Shown: positions 6,428 to 14,959 of the stretch, piece by piece
Layout of the letters: every line of letters starts with the position of its first letter
Position numbering within the stretch: position 1 is the stretch's first letter
Source of the DNA: Thermoplasmatales archaeon
Lineage (GTDB): Archaea > Thermoplasmatota > E2 > UBA202 > DSCA01
Assembly: GCA_011049295.1 (NCBI GenBank)
Contig: DSCA01000044.1
Span: forward strand, 1 to 17,270
Length of the DNA stretch: 17,270 nt
Reading direction: 5' to 3'
Translations under genes and position numbers: made by a program
Notes under the pieces: generated by a model
What the model saw: the letters and a program-made list of their open reading frames with translations, nothing else
The model's database searches: none
What the model was told of the DNA's origin: nothing

Positions 6428-6846
6428 AAAACTTTCAGCTGCGCCACATCGTAGTGGCGGTCGGCAATTTCCCGCAGGATGTTGATGTTGCGGCCGTTCT
6501 TGCCGATGGCTTTTCCCTTGTCCTCCTGCGCGGCGGTCACGTTGACCACCGGGCCGTCGTCGCCTTCCATAACTGCCACCTCCTCCAGTTTGTAGGGCTT
6601 GAACAGATTTATCACGAACTGCTTGAGGTCGTCGTCGTACTCCACGAACTTCACCTCCTTTTTCAGGATTTTTTCCAGGCGCTTGATGTTCCGGGCTTCC
6701 TTGCCGATGGCCTTGCCCAGTTTTCCCTTTTCCACGATGAAGGTCACCCGGTCCTCCATTTCCAGGCAGTCCATGATGGGAGCCCCGGTGAGGTCCTCAG
6801 CTAGGGCGATGTAGTGCATTTCTTCTTGGGAAAAGGTGATGGTCAT
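6424..6846 (-). CDS. nusA: Archaeal NusA-like KH-domain protein
   Basis: A 140-residue protein made of two KH domains, the short archaeal form of NusA that lacks the bacterial S1 and polymerase-binding domains. The KH signature motifs are GKAIGKEARNIKRL (about residues 44-57) and GKAIGKNGRNINIL (about 111-124). The second has an intact GXXG loop, while in the first the last Gly is Ala. It is thought to bind RNA and take part in transcription elongation or termination, as inferred from bacterial NusA and its conserved place beside the rpo genes. Its ATG directly follows the rpl30e stop with no gap. The following Mut7-C gene overlaps its stop. Confidence 0.94.
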   Translation of the reverse strand: MTITFSQEEMHYIALAEDLTGAPIMDCLEMEDRVTFIVEKGKLGKAIGKEARNIKRLEKILKKEVKFVEYDDDLKQFVINLFKPYKLEEVAVMEGDDGPVVNVTAAQEDKGKAIGKNGRNINILREIADRHYDVAQLKVL

Positions 6847-7125
6847 TTACTTCCCCAAGTCCAGAATGTTGGAGGCACCTGCATCAATCACCGTGATTAC
6901 AGAAATGGCATACGGCTTCTTCAGCAGCGTGCCCAGAGAGCAACCGTTGCCACCGTACACAAATACCGGGACGTCCCCGGACTGCTCCATGAGCTCCTTC
7001 TTCTTGGGGCAGTCCTGGGAGACGATGAACAGGTGGGCATCCTCGCCCCGCTGCAGCGCCTCCTTGGCCCCGAAATAGACCTTTCCCGTCGATACCGCTC
7101 GATTCAATTCCTTGGCAAAATCCAT
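6847..7125 (-). CDS. rpl30e: Ribosomal protein L30e
   Basis: A component of the large ribosomal subunit from the L7Ae/L30e kink-turn RNA-binding family, about 92 residues. Recognisable segments are MDFAKELNRAVSTGKVYFGA, LFIVSQDCPKKKELMEQ, VPVFVYGGNGCSLGTLLKKP and SVITVIDAGASNIL. The open frame extends to a GTG at 7134, overlapping rpoA2 by 8 nt. I prefer the ATG at 7125 because GGTGAG (7135-7130) is then a well-placed Shine-Dalgarno sequence and the protein starts like its homologues (M-D-F-A). It sits between rpoA2 and nusA, the standard euryarchaeal order. Confidence 0.95.
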   Translation of the reverse strand: MDFAKELNRAVSTGKVYFGAKEALQRGEDAHLFIVSQDCPKKKELMEQSGDVPVFVYGGNGCSLGTLLKKPYAISVITVIDAGASNILDLGK

Positions 7126-7126
7126 T

Positions 7127-8944
7127 CTACTCACCTTTTTTTCTCATTTTGCTGACGTCCACCGACAGCTCCACCGAGCCCGTGCCCAGTTTGATGGGCT
7201 GGCCCACGATGATGTTCTCGGCCACGCCGCGCAACTGGTCAACCTCGCCCTTTTTGGCTGCCTTCAGCAGGTGGTTGACCGTGATTTCGAAGGCCGCCCG
7301 GGCGATAACCGAGCTTTTTTCGCCGCTGATGCCCTGCCGACCGATGGGCCGCACGGTGCCGTCAGCGGTCATGGTGTCGGCCACCAGCATAATGTGGCGG
7401 ATGTCCACATTCAATCCCTGCTCCTGCAGGGTGCTGTAGGCCTCATGAATGATGGCGTTGCGGGCCGCCTCTATCCCCAGCACGTTGTAGGTAGCATAGA
7501 TGTCATTGGTGGTGGTGCGGGTCTTGTCCACGCCGTCCAGAGCCAGTATTTCCTCGAAGTTGCTACCCTCGGTGAAGATGACGTATTCGTCCTTCTCCTT
7601 GCGGATGATGGCCCGCTTGATGCCGTTGATGCCCTTGATCTTGATGCTCTTTATCTCCTCGTTGATGCGCTGCAGCTCCTTGTACACTTCCTCAGTGGGT
7701 TTTACCTCGATGACGTCGTTGACCCGTTTGATTTTCGCCCGGCGCACCGTTTTCAGTTTCTTCTCGATGTCCTCTATGGTAATGTCCCGTCGCTCCAGGG
7801 CCTTCAGGTGGGGGGTGACGATGACCGTCATGGTCCCCAGGTCGGTGGTCACCTCGGCCACGTTGATGAGGCGGGTGATTTCTATTTTGTTGGCAATCTG
7901 CTTGGCCATGTCCCGGTTTACCTTGTAGCCTCCCTCCAGATAGACGGTCATCATGGGGGTGGAGGGCGACTTCCGGGCATCCACAATCTCAATGAGCCGG
8001 GGCAGACCCAGGGTTACGTTGATTTCGGCCACACCGGCATAGTGGAAGGTACGCATGGTCATCTGGGTGCCGGGCTCGCCGATGGACTGGGCCCCCACGA
8101 TGCCGCAGGCCTCCAGGGGGTCCATGAGCGCCTGGTTGTATTCCTCCACCACCCGGGTGACCAGCTCGGTGAGTTTTTTCTGAGGGATATCTTTACCCGC
8201 AATCTTTTCAATAATCTGGGTGACCACGGAGCGGGGGAGGTATTCATCCTGCTTGGCCAGGACGGCCTGGATGGCTTGGCGCAGGGCCGCCCGTTCCTCC
8301 GACTCCTTTATTTCCGGGGGAGGAATGGTGTCCACCTTGGCCAGGATGTCCCGGGCGTCCAGGTCGCCCACCTCCTCTTTGATTTGAGTGGCGGCGCTGC
8401 CCACCACCTCCTCCAGTTCCTCCTCGGTGGCCACTTTGAGGTCCAGGGTGCTGCGGTAGCCGGCGTCCCACAGCTTCTGCGTACGGGAGGGCCCGATGCC
8501 CTTGATGGTGGCAAATTTTTTCATGGCCTCCTCCCGGGAAGGGGTGAGGTGGTTTTTGATGATGGCCGCATATTTCCTACCGATGCCCTTGACCTCGGCG
8601 ATGGCCTCTATGGGCTGCAGCTGCAGTTCCAGCAGGCTTCGGAAGCCGGCCTCGTACAGGGCCTCCGCCTTGGAGGGGCCGATGCCCTTGATCCGGGTGA
8701 ACTCATTGATGACCGCCTGCCTCTCGTCCACGCTTTTTTCCGGTGCCGCCTGTCCGGCGGCGATTTTCCGACCCAGGGTATGCAGGACGGCGCTGGCCTG
8801 ATCCTCACTGAGGCCCGCCCGCTGCACCTCCTCCAGGGAAGCCTTTTTGAGGGCGGAGAGGGTGAAGTGACCGGCCAGCTTGTCCGCGGTTTCCTCGTCG
8901 ATGCCCCGTCTGACCAGGGCCCGCATGGTGTCTTTCTTGGCCAT
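7127..8944 (-). CDS. rpoA2: RNA polymerase subunit A'' with N-terminal helix-hairpin-helix extension
   Basis: The C-terminal part of the split largest subunit of archaeal RNA polymerase. From about residue 215 it is a normal A'' subunit: CGIVGAQSIGEPGTQMTMRT (280-299), FHYAGVAEINVTLGLPRLIE, and a typical jaw and cleft region to the C-terminus; no intein interrupts it. The first roughly 200 residues are extra. They hold a weak helix-hairpin-helix unit (about 8-57) and two clear ones starting TRIKGIGPSKAEALYEAGF (83-101) and ATIKGIGPSRTQKLWDAGY (145-163), with EVKGIGRKYAAIIK (117-130) closing the first. The total of 605 residues far exceeds the usual figure of about 400. The ATG at 8944 overlaps the rpoA1 TGA by one base (TGATG) and has a strong Shine-Dalgarno sequence, so the extension is very likely translated. 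A GTG at 8947 is also possible. Confidence 0.96.
   Translation of the reverse strand: MAKKDTMRALVRRGIDEETADKLAGHFTLSALKKASLEEVQRAGLSEDQASAVLHTLGRKIAAGQAAPEKSVDERQAVINEFTRIKGIGPSKAEALYEAGFRSLLELQLQPIEAIAEVKGIGRKYAAIIKNHLTPSREEAMKKFATIKGIGPSRTQKLWDAGYRSTLDLKVATEEELEEVVGSAATQIKEEVGDLDARDILAKVDTIPPPEIKESEERAALRQAIQAVLAKQDEYLPRSVVTQIIEKIAGKDIPQKKLTELVTRVVEEYNQALMDPLEACGIVGAQSIGEPGTQMTMRTFHYAGVAEINVTLGLPRLIEIVDARKSPSTPMMTVYLEGGYKVNRDMAKQIANKIEITRLINVAEVTTDLGTMTVIVTPHLKALERRDITIEDIEKKLKTVRRAKIKRVNDVIEVKPTEEVYKELQRINEEIKSIKIKGINGIKRAIIRKEKDEYVIFTEGSNFEEILALDGVDKTRTTTNDIYATYNVLGIEAARNAIIHEAYSTLQEQGLNVDIRHIMLVADTMTADGTVRPIGRQGISGEKSSVIARAAFEITVNHLLKAAKKGEVDQLRGVAENIIVGQPIKLGTGSVELSVDVSKMRKKGE
7130..7135 (-). 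promoter_or_regulatory. Ribosome binding site deciding the rpl30e start
   Basis: The minus strand reads GGTGAG followed by four bases (TAGA) and ATG. It favours the ATG at 7125 over the GTG at 7134, which would lie inside the site itself. Confidence 0.6.
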
Positions 8945-11580
8945 CACAGCACCTCCTTTACTATCTGGTCGATGTTTACCGCCTCGCCGCGCACGCTCTT
9001 GGCAGGGTCGATGCCGTCCTCGCCGTACTGGAACTGGATAATGTCTCCGTACGTGGTTCTGACGGTGCCGTCGTTTTCCAGCTTGAGGTTCTCCAGGGCA
9101 TTGATGAGCCGGCGCTGCATGTACCCGGAGCGGGACGTGCGCACCGCCGTGTCCACCAGACCTTCACGGCCACCCATGGAATGGAAGAAATATTCAGTGG
9201 GATTGAGCCCCTTTTTGTAATTGCTGGACACGAAGCCCTTGGCCCGAGCACCCAGGTCTCCCTTCTTGAAATGAGGCAGCGTGCGCTCCTTGTACCCGCG
9301 GTGAATCCGCTCGCCTCGCACTGCCTGCTGGCCCACACAGCCCGCCATCTGGGACAGGTTGAGCATGGAGCCGCGGGCGCCGGACTTGGCCATAATCACC
9401 GCCGAGTTGCCCATACCCAGGTGGTGACCGGCGATTTCTCCCATCTGGTCACGGGCTCTGCCGGTGACCCGCATGATTTCCATCTCCAGGGTCTCTTCCA
9501 GACTGCGTCCCGGAATTTCCTCCAGTTCGCCCTCGTTGTAGGCCTTGATGAGCTGGTCGATTTTGTCCCGAGCCTTGGCCAGCTGCTCCTCGATCTGCAT
9601 GTTGGCCTCGTCGGGCATGTCCTCGTCGTCAATACCCGTGGAAAAGCCGGTGGTGGTGATGGCGGCAATGCCCAGCTTGGTGACCTTGTCGATGAAGGCA
9701 CGGGCGGCATCCATTCCGTAGCGGCGGCCGATGTGCTCCAGAATCACTCCCTTGAAGGCGCCGATGCTCTTTTCGTCGATGACTCCTTTTTCCAGCACGC
9801 CGTCGCTTATCACCACGTAGTTGTCATAGGGGCATTCCTCCTTCCTGCAGGTCTCGCAGTTGACACAGGACTGGGCCCGGTAATCCAGGTTCAGGCCCTC
9901 CGGCAGGATGATGCTGAAAATCTCCTTGCCCGTCATGTCCCCCTTCACCTCGTAATGGTGGTAGCCGGCGGCAGACAGCATACGAATGGCATCATCCCTG
10001 TCGAACACCCTGTTGTGATATGTCAGAAGGAAGCAACCGGTGATGTGGTCGTGGATGGCACCGATAACCACTCCGCCGAAGCGCGGGGAGAGAATGTTCT
10101 CCTGGACCTTCATCAGCACCTCGGCTTCACCCTTGGCTTCCTCCGACTGCAGCACGTGCAGGTTCATTTCGTCGCCGTCGAAATCCGCATTGTATGGAGG
10201 GCAGACGGCCAGGTTCATACGGAACGTCTTGTAGGGCAGCACTCGCACCTTGTGGGCCATCATGGACATGCGGTGCAGGGAGGGCTGCCGGTTGAAAAGC
10301 ACGATGTCTCCGTCGTCCAATTGCTTCTCCACCACCGCCCCCACCTCCACCCGCTCGGTCGCCGTCTCTGCATTCTCGTCGGTGACCTTTATACGTCGCC
10401 CATCGGGGCGGATGATGTAGTTTACACCCGGCAGGTAGACCTTCCCCTTGGGAGGCAGGGGGACGGGGCCCCGCATGACCAGCTCTTTCACCTCCTCCAT
10501 GTTATAGGGAGTGACCCGCACCTTGACCGTCAACTCCCGGGCCATCTCGATGGGGACTCCCACCTCGTTGATGCTCAGATTGGGGTCGGGGGAGATGACG
10601 GTACGGGCGGAAAAGTTCACCCGCTTGCCGGACAGATTGGACCGGAACCGACCCTCTTTACCCTTCAGACGCTGAGCCAGCGTCTTCAGGGCCCGGCCGC
10701 TGCGGTGGCGGGCGGGGGGGATGCCCGCCGTCTGGTTGTCGAAATAGGTGGTTATGTGATACTGAATAAGCTCCCACAGGTCCTCCACGATGAGCTGGGG
10801 GGCGCCGGCATCCCGGTTCTCCTGCAGCCGCTGGTTGATACGGATGGTATCCACCAGCTTGTGGGTCAGGTCGTCCTCGCTGCGCTCGCCCGTCTGCAGG
10901 GTGATGGAGGGGCGGGTGGTGACCGGCGATACGGGCAACACGGTGAGCACCATCCATTCCGGTCGGGCCACATCGGGATTGATGCCGAAGAGATACAGGT
11001 CGTCTTCCTCGGTGGCGCTGACCTTTTCCAGCCACTCGCGCACCTCGGCCGGGGTCATCTTGTGTCCCTCCTCGCGGAAGGTGGTGGGCTTGTCCAGCTC
11101 GATGTTCTTGTTCACCCGTCCGCAGTAGGGGCATTTCTTGGATTTGCGGGCCAGAGAAATCACTTCCTTGGCAAAGCCGCTGGTACCCTGACCGCTGTCT
11201 TTGAGCGACTTGTATCGGCGGCGGAGGGCCCTCTTCTGCTTCTCGTCCACCTGCAGGTGGCCGCAACTGCGGCAGGTGGCCCGTAGAATTCCCAGAATGG
11301 TTTTGACGTAGCCCACGTGAATGACGGGCATGGCCAGCTCGATGTGACCGAAATGGCCGGGACAGCCGTCTCTCCCCACCCGCTGACCGCAGGTTTTGCA
11401 TCGCAGGCCGGGCTCGATGACTCCCAGCCGGGGGTCCATCAGGCCCATCTCGATGGGAAAACCGTCTTCGTCGTAGGTATCGGGAGTGATGATGCGGGTG
11501 GCAGACATTTTCCGGATTTTCTCCGGAGACAGCAAACCGAATTGGATGGAATCTATTTTCTTGGGTGCATTGGTCCTCAT
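8944..11580 (-). CDS. rpoA1: RNA polymerase subunit A'
   Basis: The N-terminal part of the largest subunit, carrying the catalytic magnesium site. It has 878 residues, a normal length. Visible features in order are the clamp zinc motif CKTCGQRVGRDGCPGHFGH near residue 60, a second Cys-rich region (CRSCGH then CPYCG), the switch region FRSNLSGKRVNFSARTVIS, the catalytic loop YNADFDGDEMNLHV, and the bridge-helix region SGARGSMLNLSQMAGCVGQQ with the downstream GLNPTEYFFHSMGGREGLVD. A further CVNCETCRKEEC motif lies in the central part and may bind another metal. The ATG at 11580 follows the rpoB stop by 9 nt, with GAGGTGA over the rpoB stop as ribosome binding site. Its stop overlaps the rpoA2 start. 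Confidence 0.98.
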   Translation of the reverse strand: MRTNAPKKIDSIQFGLLSPEKIRKMSATRIITPDTYDEDGFPIEMGLMDPRLGVIEPGLRCKTCGQRVGRDGCPGHFGHIELAMPVIHVGYVKTILGILRATCRSCGHLQVDEKQKRALRRRYKSLKDSGQGTSGFAKEVISLARKSKKCPYCGRVNKNIELDKPTTFREEGHKMTPAEVREWLEKVSATEEDDLYLFGINPDVARPEWMVLTVLPVSPVTTRPSITLQTGERSEDDLTHKLVDTIRINQRLQENRDAGAPQLIVEDLWELIQYHITTYFDNQTAGIPPARHRSGRALKTLAQRLKGKEGRFRSNLSGKRVNFSARTVISPDPNLSINEVGVPIEMARELTVKVRVTPYNMEEVKELVMRGPVPLPPKGKVYLPGVNYIIRPDGRRIKVTDENAETATERVEVGAVVEKQLDDGDIVLFNRQPSLHRMSMMAHKVRVLPYKTFRMNLAVCPPYNADFDGDEMNLHVLQSEEAKGEAEVLMKVQENILSPRFGGVVIGAIHDHITGCFLLTYHNRVFDRDDAIRMLSAAGYHHYEVKGDMTGKEIFSIILPEGLNLDYRAQSCVNCETCRKEECPYDNYVVISDGVLEKGVIDEKSIGAFKGVILEHIGRRYGMDAARAFIDKVTKLGIAAITTTGFSTGIDDEDMPDEANMQIEEQLAKARDKIDQLIKAYNEGELEEIPGRSLEETLEMEIMRVTGRARDQMGEIAGHHLGMGNSAVIMAKSGARGSMLNLSQMAGCVGQQAVRGERIHRGYKERTLPHFKKGDLGARAKGFVSSNYKKGLNPTEYFFHSMGGREGLVDTAVRTSRSGYMQRRLINALENLKLENDGTVRTTYGDIIQFQYGEDGIDPAKSVRGEAVNIDQIVKEVL
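8950..8956 (-). promoter_or_regulatory. Strong Shine-Dalgarno sequence of rpoA2
   Basis: The minus strand reads GGAGGTG, ending 5 nt before the ATG at 8944 and lying in the last codons of rpoA1. It supports translation from this point, so the helix-hairpin-helix extension is part of the protein and not an upstream artefact. Confidence 0.8.
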
Positions 11581-11584
11581 GTTA

Positions 11585-11591
11585 TCACCTC
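11585..11591 (-). promoter_or_regulatory. Ribosome binding site of rpoA1
   Basis: The minus strand reads GAGGTGA, then TAAC and the ATG at 11580. It overlaps the rpoB stop codon (11590-11592), tying the end of rpoB translation to the start of rpoA1. Confidence 0.7.
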
Positions 11592-14400
11592 ACACCAGCC
11601 CTCGCATCCGCAGCTTGGGCTCAATGACCAGCGATTTCAGCTCCTCCAGCAGCAGCTTGAAGGCATAGCTCATCTCCACCGGATGAATGGTGGCGTCGTC
11701 GCCGCAAATGGGACAGCGCAGAAAACCCTTGCGCGTCTTCACTGCGATGTGTCCGCAGTTCTCACACACGTACTGCACGGTCAGGTCGGACTCCTCCAGC
11801 AGCCGGTCCTTGATGGTCATGGAGGCCCCGTGTCCCACCAGGCAGTCACGCTCCATTTCACCGAACCGTAATCCGCCGTCCCGGGCTCGACCCTCGGTGG
11901 GCTGCCGGGTCAGTATCTGTACCGGCCCCCGGGACCGGGCGTGCATCTTGCCGGACACCATGTGATGCAGTTTTTGGTAGTAGATGCAGCCCACGAAGAT
12001 GTCGGCAGAAATGATTTTTCCGGTCTCTCCGTCGTACATCACTTCCTTGCTGTTGTGCTTGAAACCGTTTTTGATGAGTGCTTCCCGCAGCGCTTGCTCC
12101 GGCTCGCCCGAAAACGGGGTCCCGTCCACCAGGCGGCCCTCCAGGGAGCCCACCTTGCCTCCGATCATCTCTATGATGTGGCCCACGGTCATCCGGCTGG
12201 GGATGGCGTGGGGGTTAATAATCAGGTCGGGAGTGATGCCGTCGGCGGTGAAAGGCATGTCTTCCTGGGGCAGAATGAGACCCAGCACTCCTTTCTGGCC
12301 GTGCTTGGAGGCAAACTTGTCCCCCAGCTCCGGCACCCGCTCGTCCCGCACCTTGATTTTCACCAGGCGGGAGCCGTTCACCGATTCCGACAGCACTATG
12401 GTGTCCACAATGCCGTTTTCCCCATGCCGCACGGTGACGCTGGTTTCCCGCCGCTTCTGGGGAATGAGAATGTCCGTGGGCTCTTCCAGGAACCGGGGGG
12501 GAGATGTCTTGCCCACCAGCACGTCGTCGCTGGCCACCATGCTCTCAGGGGAAATGATGCCGTCCTCGGACAGATTGGCGTAGGCATCCTCGCTGCGCAC
12601 TCCGCGGCATTCAGGGTCCGGGATTTCGAAGTGATCCTCCTGGCCACCCGGGTACCGCTGCTCCTCGGCGGAGTAGGCCCGGAAAAAGGTGCTGCGGGCC
12701 AGGCCCCGCTCAATGGACGCCTTGTTCATAATCAGGGCGTCTTCCATGTTGTATCCCTTGTAGGAAATGACGGCCACGATGAAATTCTGGCCGGCGGGGC
12801 GGCGGTCGAAATCGATGTACTGGGTGGAGTGCGTTTCCACGATGGGGCGCTGCGGATAATGCATCAGGTGGCCCCGGGTGTCGGGTCGCTTGCGGTAGTT
12901 GGCACTGCCGAATCCCAGGGACTGCTTGCCCATGCCGGCGCCCATGGTGATACGCGGCGAAGCGTTGTGCTCGGCGTAGGGCACCAGAGAGGCACCCACC
13001 CCCAGAATACACAGCAGGTCCAGCTCCATGTGGGTGTGCTCTTCGGTCAGCTCTTCAGGGGTGAGAGCGATGTAGGCGTTTTCCTCCTCCTCGGTGTCCA
13101 CGTATTCCACCAGTCCCATAGCGATGAGGTCCGTCCAGGAGAGCTCGCCCTCCTTCAGTTTTTGGCGATGCTCTTCCTTGAAAAGAAGTTCGCCGTTTTC
13201 CACCACGAAGAGGGGACGACGCACCCTGCCCGGGTCACAGTTGAGAAACACGTCCTGGGTGTCATTGTAGTAGGCCACGTTGATTTCGAGATTCAGTTTG
13301 CCCGCCCGGCGCTGGCGGCGAATATTGTCCACCAGTTCCTGACCGTCGGCATACAGGCCGATGAGCTCTCCGTTCAGGTACACCCGCGCCCCCTTGTACT
13401 CCTTGCGCACCTCCAGCAGCCCCATCTCCTGCAGCGCCTTTTTCACGTCCTCCTCCGGGTACCCCTCGGATATTTCCACGGCCAGGGCCAGGTTTTTCAC
13501 CAGACCGCAGTTGGGTCCCTCCGGCGTTTCGTTGGGGCACAGTCGCCCCCAGTGGGTGGAATGCAGGTCGCGGGCCTCGAAGTGGGGCTGGGAGCGGGTA
13601 AGAGGCGAGGTGATGCGGCGCAGGTGACTGATGGTGGCCAGATTGGAGGTCCGGTCCAGCAACTGGGACACGCCGGTGCGGCCGCCCACCCAGTTGCCGG
13701 TGGCCAGGGCGTGATGAATGCGCTGGGTGAACACGTCGGTGCGGATGCAGGGCTTGATGCGCAGGTCCTCCAGCTTCTTTCCCCGGGCATGGAGTCGCTC
13801 CAGCTGGTACTTCAAATCCTTGCACAGGGCAATGAAGGCCACCCGGAATAAATCCTCCATCAGGTCGCCGGCCAGCTTGAGGCGTTTGTTGGCATAGTGG
13901 TCCTTGTCATCCTCCTCGCGATAGCCCAGTGCCAGTTCCAGCACCGCCTGGCCCATACGAGCCAGGAAAATGGCCTTCTTGAGCCGGTCCTCGGGCTCGT
14001 TTCCCAGATGGGGAAGCAGGTTGCGGTCCATGAGCACCTGGGCTCGCTCCCGCCGGTATTCCTTGGCCTGGCCGCCAGCCACCTTCTTGCCGAAGTACTC
14101 CAGGGCGTCCTCCTCGCTGGTGACCTCGTACTCCTCCTGGCAGGCCTCGATGTTGGAGAGAGCAAAGACCTCCGTCTCCGGATAGGAGACGATGTTGTCT
14201 AGAATTTCCTCGGATTCCATGCCCAGGGCCCGCAGCAAAATAACCAGGGGCACCTGGCCGGCCACCGTGGGGAGCGAGGTCATGAGCATGCCGTCTTTTT
14301 TCTTCTCCACCACGATGATGGACCGGTAGCCCTCCTTCTGAGAGAATACCTTGGCCGTCTCAATGGTGTAGCCGTAGCGGGAGTTTTTCTCAATCAGCAC
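11590..14400 (-). CDS. rpoB: RNA polymerase subunit B, main part (downstream of an apparent frameshift)
   Basis: The second-largest polymerase subunit, here residues about 188 to the end. The frame is open upstream of the nominal GTG start at 14400: codons back to 14421 read EDLAPNR, which continues the conserved VLITLEDLAPNRVLIEKNSR of intact RpoB. Family motifs include ITSPLTRSQPHFEARDLHST, HWGRLCPNETPEGPNCGLVK, the active-site region GDKFASKHGQKGVLGLI, RFGEMERDCLVGHGA and a C-terminal zinc finger CENCGH...CPICGD. Joined to the N-terminal piece the protein would be about 1,120 residues, a normal unsplit archaeal RpoB. The usual methanogen B''/B' split falls much further along, near residue 500. 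No Shine-Dalgarno sequence precedes the GTG, so independent translation is doubtful. Confidence 0.93.
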   Translation of the reverse strand: MLIEKNSRYGYTIETAKVFSQKEGYRSIIVVEKKKDGMLMTSLPTVAGQVPLVILLRALGMESEEILDNIVSYPETEVFALSNIEACQEEYEVTSEEDALEYFGKKVAGGQAKEYRRERAQVLMDRNLLPHLGNEPEDRLKKAIFLARMGQAVLELALGYREEDDKDHYANKRLKLAGDLMEDLFRVAFIALCKDLKYQLERLHARGKKLEDLRIKPCIRTDVFTQRIHHALATGNWVGGRTGVSQLLDRTSNLATISHLRRITSPLTRSQPHFEARDLHSTHWGRLCPNETPEGPNCGLVKNLALAVEISEGYPEEDVKKALQEMGLLEVRKEYKGARVYLNGELIGLYADGQELVDNIRRQRRAGKLNLEINVAYYNDTQDVFLNCDPGRVRRPLFVVENGELLFKEEHRQKLKEGELSWTDLIAMGLVEYVDTEEEENAYIALTPEELTEEHTHMELDLLCILGVGASLVPYAEHNASPRITMGAGMGKQSLGFGSANYRKRPDTRGHLMHYPQRPIVETHSTQYIDFDRRPAGQNFIVAVISYKGYNMEDALIMNKASIERGLARSTFFRAYSAEEQRYPGGQEDHFEIPDPECRGVRSEDAYANLSEDGIISPESMVASDDVLVGKTSPPRFLEEPTDILIPQKRRETSVTVRHGENGIVDTIVLSESVNGSRLVKIKVRDERVPELGDKFASKHGQKGVLGLILPQEDMPFTADGITPDLIINPHAIPSRMTVGHIIEMIGGKVGSLEGRLVDGTPFSGEPEQALREALIKNGFKHNSKEVMYDGETGKIISADIFVGCIYYQKLHHMVSGKMHARSRGPVQILTRQPTEGRARDGGLRFGEMERDCLVGHGASMTIKDRLLEESDLTVQYVCENCGHIAVKTRKGFLRCPICGDDATIHPVEMSYAFKLLLEELKSLVIEPKLRMRGLV

Positions 14401-14957
14401 CCGGTTGGGGGCCAGGTCTTCAGAGTGATCAGTACCCGCTCGGTTCCGTTGCTGATGAAGTAGCCGCCGGCCTCCAGGGGGTCCTCATGGGCCTCGATGA
14501 GCTTTTTGTGGTAGTCGTCATCGGACAGGGCCCGGCCCGCCTCCTCCTTCAGCACCTCCCGGGAGATGTTGCACCGCTGGGACTTGGTCATAATGGGCAG
14601 GTAGCCGATGCGCACCTCCTCGGACTCGTAGGGAACGCCATGAACCTCCGGAATGAATTCCACGTACACCGGTGCCTCGTAGGTGAGGTCCCGCAGCCGG
14701 GCCTCCATGGGGGTCAGGAAGTGCTCGTCCCCGGTGGCTTCCCGTACCACGGGGCGGCCCACCCTGATGGCCCCCACCTTTATTCTGAATCCCTCGATTT
14801 CGGTGTGGATGTATCCGCGCTCCAGGTTCTCTCCTTCGCCGATGCGCGTACTGTCCATGATTTCCTGAAGCCGGCGGTCCAGGAAGTCGTTGTAGGATGC
14901 AATGTGGTGGTTGGCGATGGTGCGGTCTCTATAAAATGCGTCCAGAACCTCCTTCAT
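14394..14957 (-). CDS. rpoB: RNA polymerase subunit B, N-terminal part (frame lost near residue 181)
   Basis: This frame encodes the first 180 or so residues of RpoB: the start (VLDAFYRDRTIANHHIASYN, DFLDRRLQEIMD), the segment LTPMEARLRDLTYEAPVYVE, and the region through GYFISNGTERVLITL, all conserved. After that the frame reads KTWPPTGC and stops at 14394-14396, where homologues read EDLAPNR. Re-reading one G at 14421 (CTG then GAA) restores the conserved sequence, so one base appears to be missing. A sequencing or assembly error is the simplest cause. The ATG at 14957 has AGGAGGA as ribosome binding site, located in the acidic tail codons of rpoH. The stop overlaps the GTG of the downstream frame. 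Confidence 0.9.
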   Translation of the reverse strand: MKEVLDAFYRDRTIANHHIASYNDFLDRRLQEIMDSTRIGEGENLERGYIHTEIEGFRIKVGAIRVGRPVVREATGDEHFLTPMEARLRDLTYEAPVYVEFIPEVHGVPYESEEVRIGYLPIMTKSQRCNISREVLKEEAGRALSDDDYHKKLIEAHEDPLEAGGYFISNGTERVLITLKTWPPTGC

Positions 14958-14959
14958 GT

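Noticed and set aside
7127..8944. Possible intein in rpoA2 explaining its length
   Set aside because: The conserved A'' motifs are contiguous and the extra sequence is N-terminal HhH repeats, without intein splice-junction residues or a homing endonuclease domain.
7112..9220. 702-codon plus-strand open frame opposite rpoA2 and the end of rpoA1
   Set aside because: It lies antisense to clearly conserved polymerase genes, has low-complexity His/Gly/Leu/Val composition and no recognisable motif. Long antisense frames are expected from the GC-rich codon use.
9181..11286. 701-codon plus-strand open frame opposite rpoA1
   Set aside because: Same antisense shadow effect; no domain, promoter or ribosome binding site supports it.
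11941..13851. 636-codon plus-strand open frame opposite rpoB
   Set aside because: Antisense shadow of rpoB with His-rich, repetitive composition and no family resemblance.
14394..14957. Natural B''/B' split of rpoB
   Set aside because: The break falls near residue 181 within a conserved block, far from the known split, and one base restores full homology.
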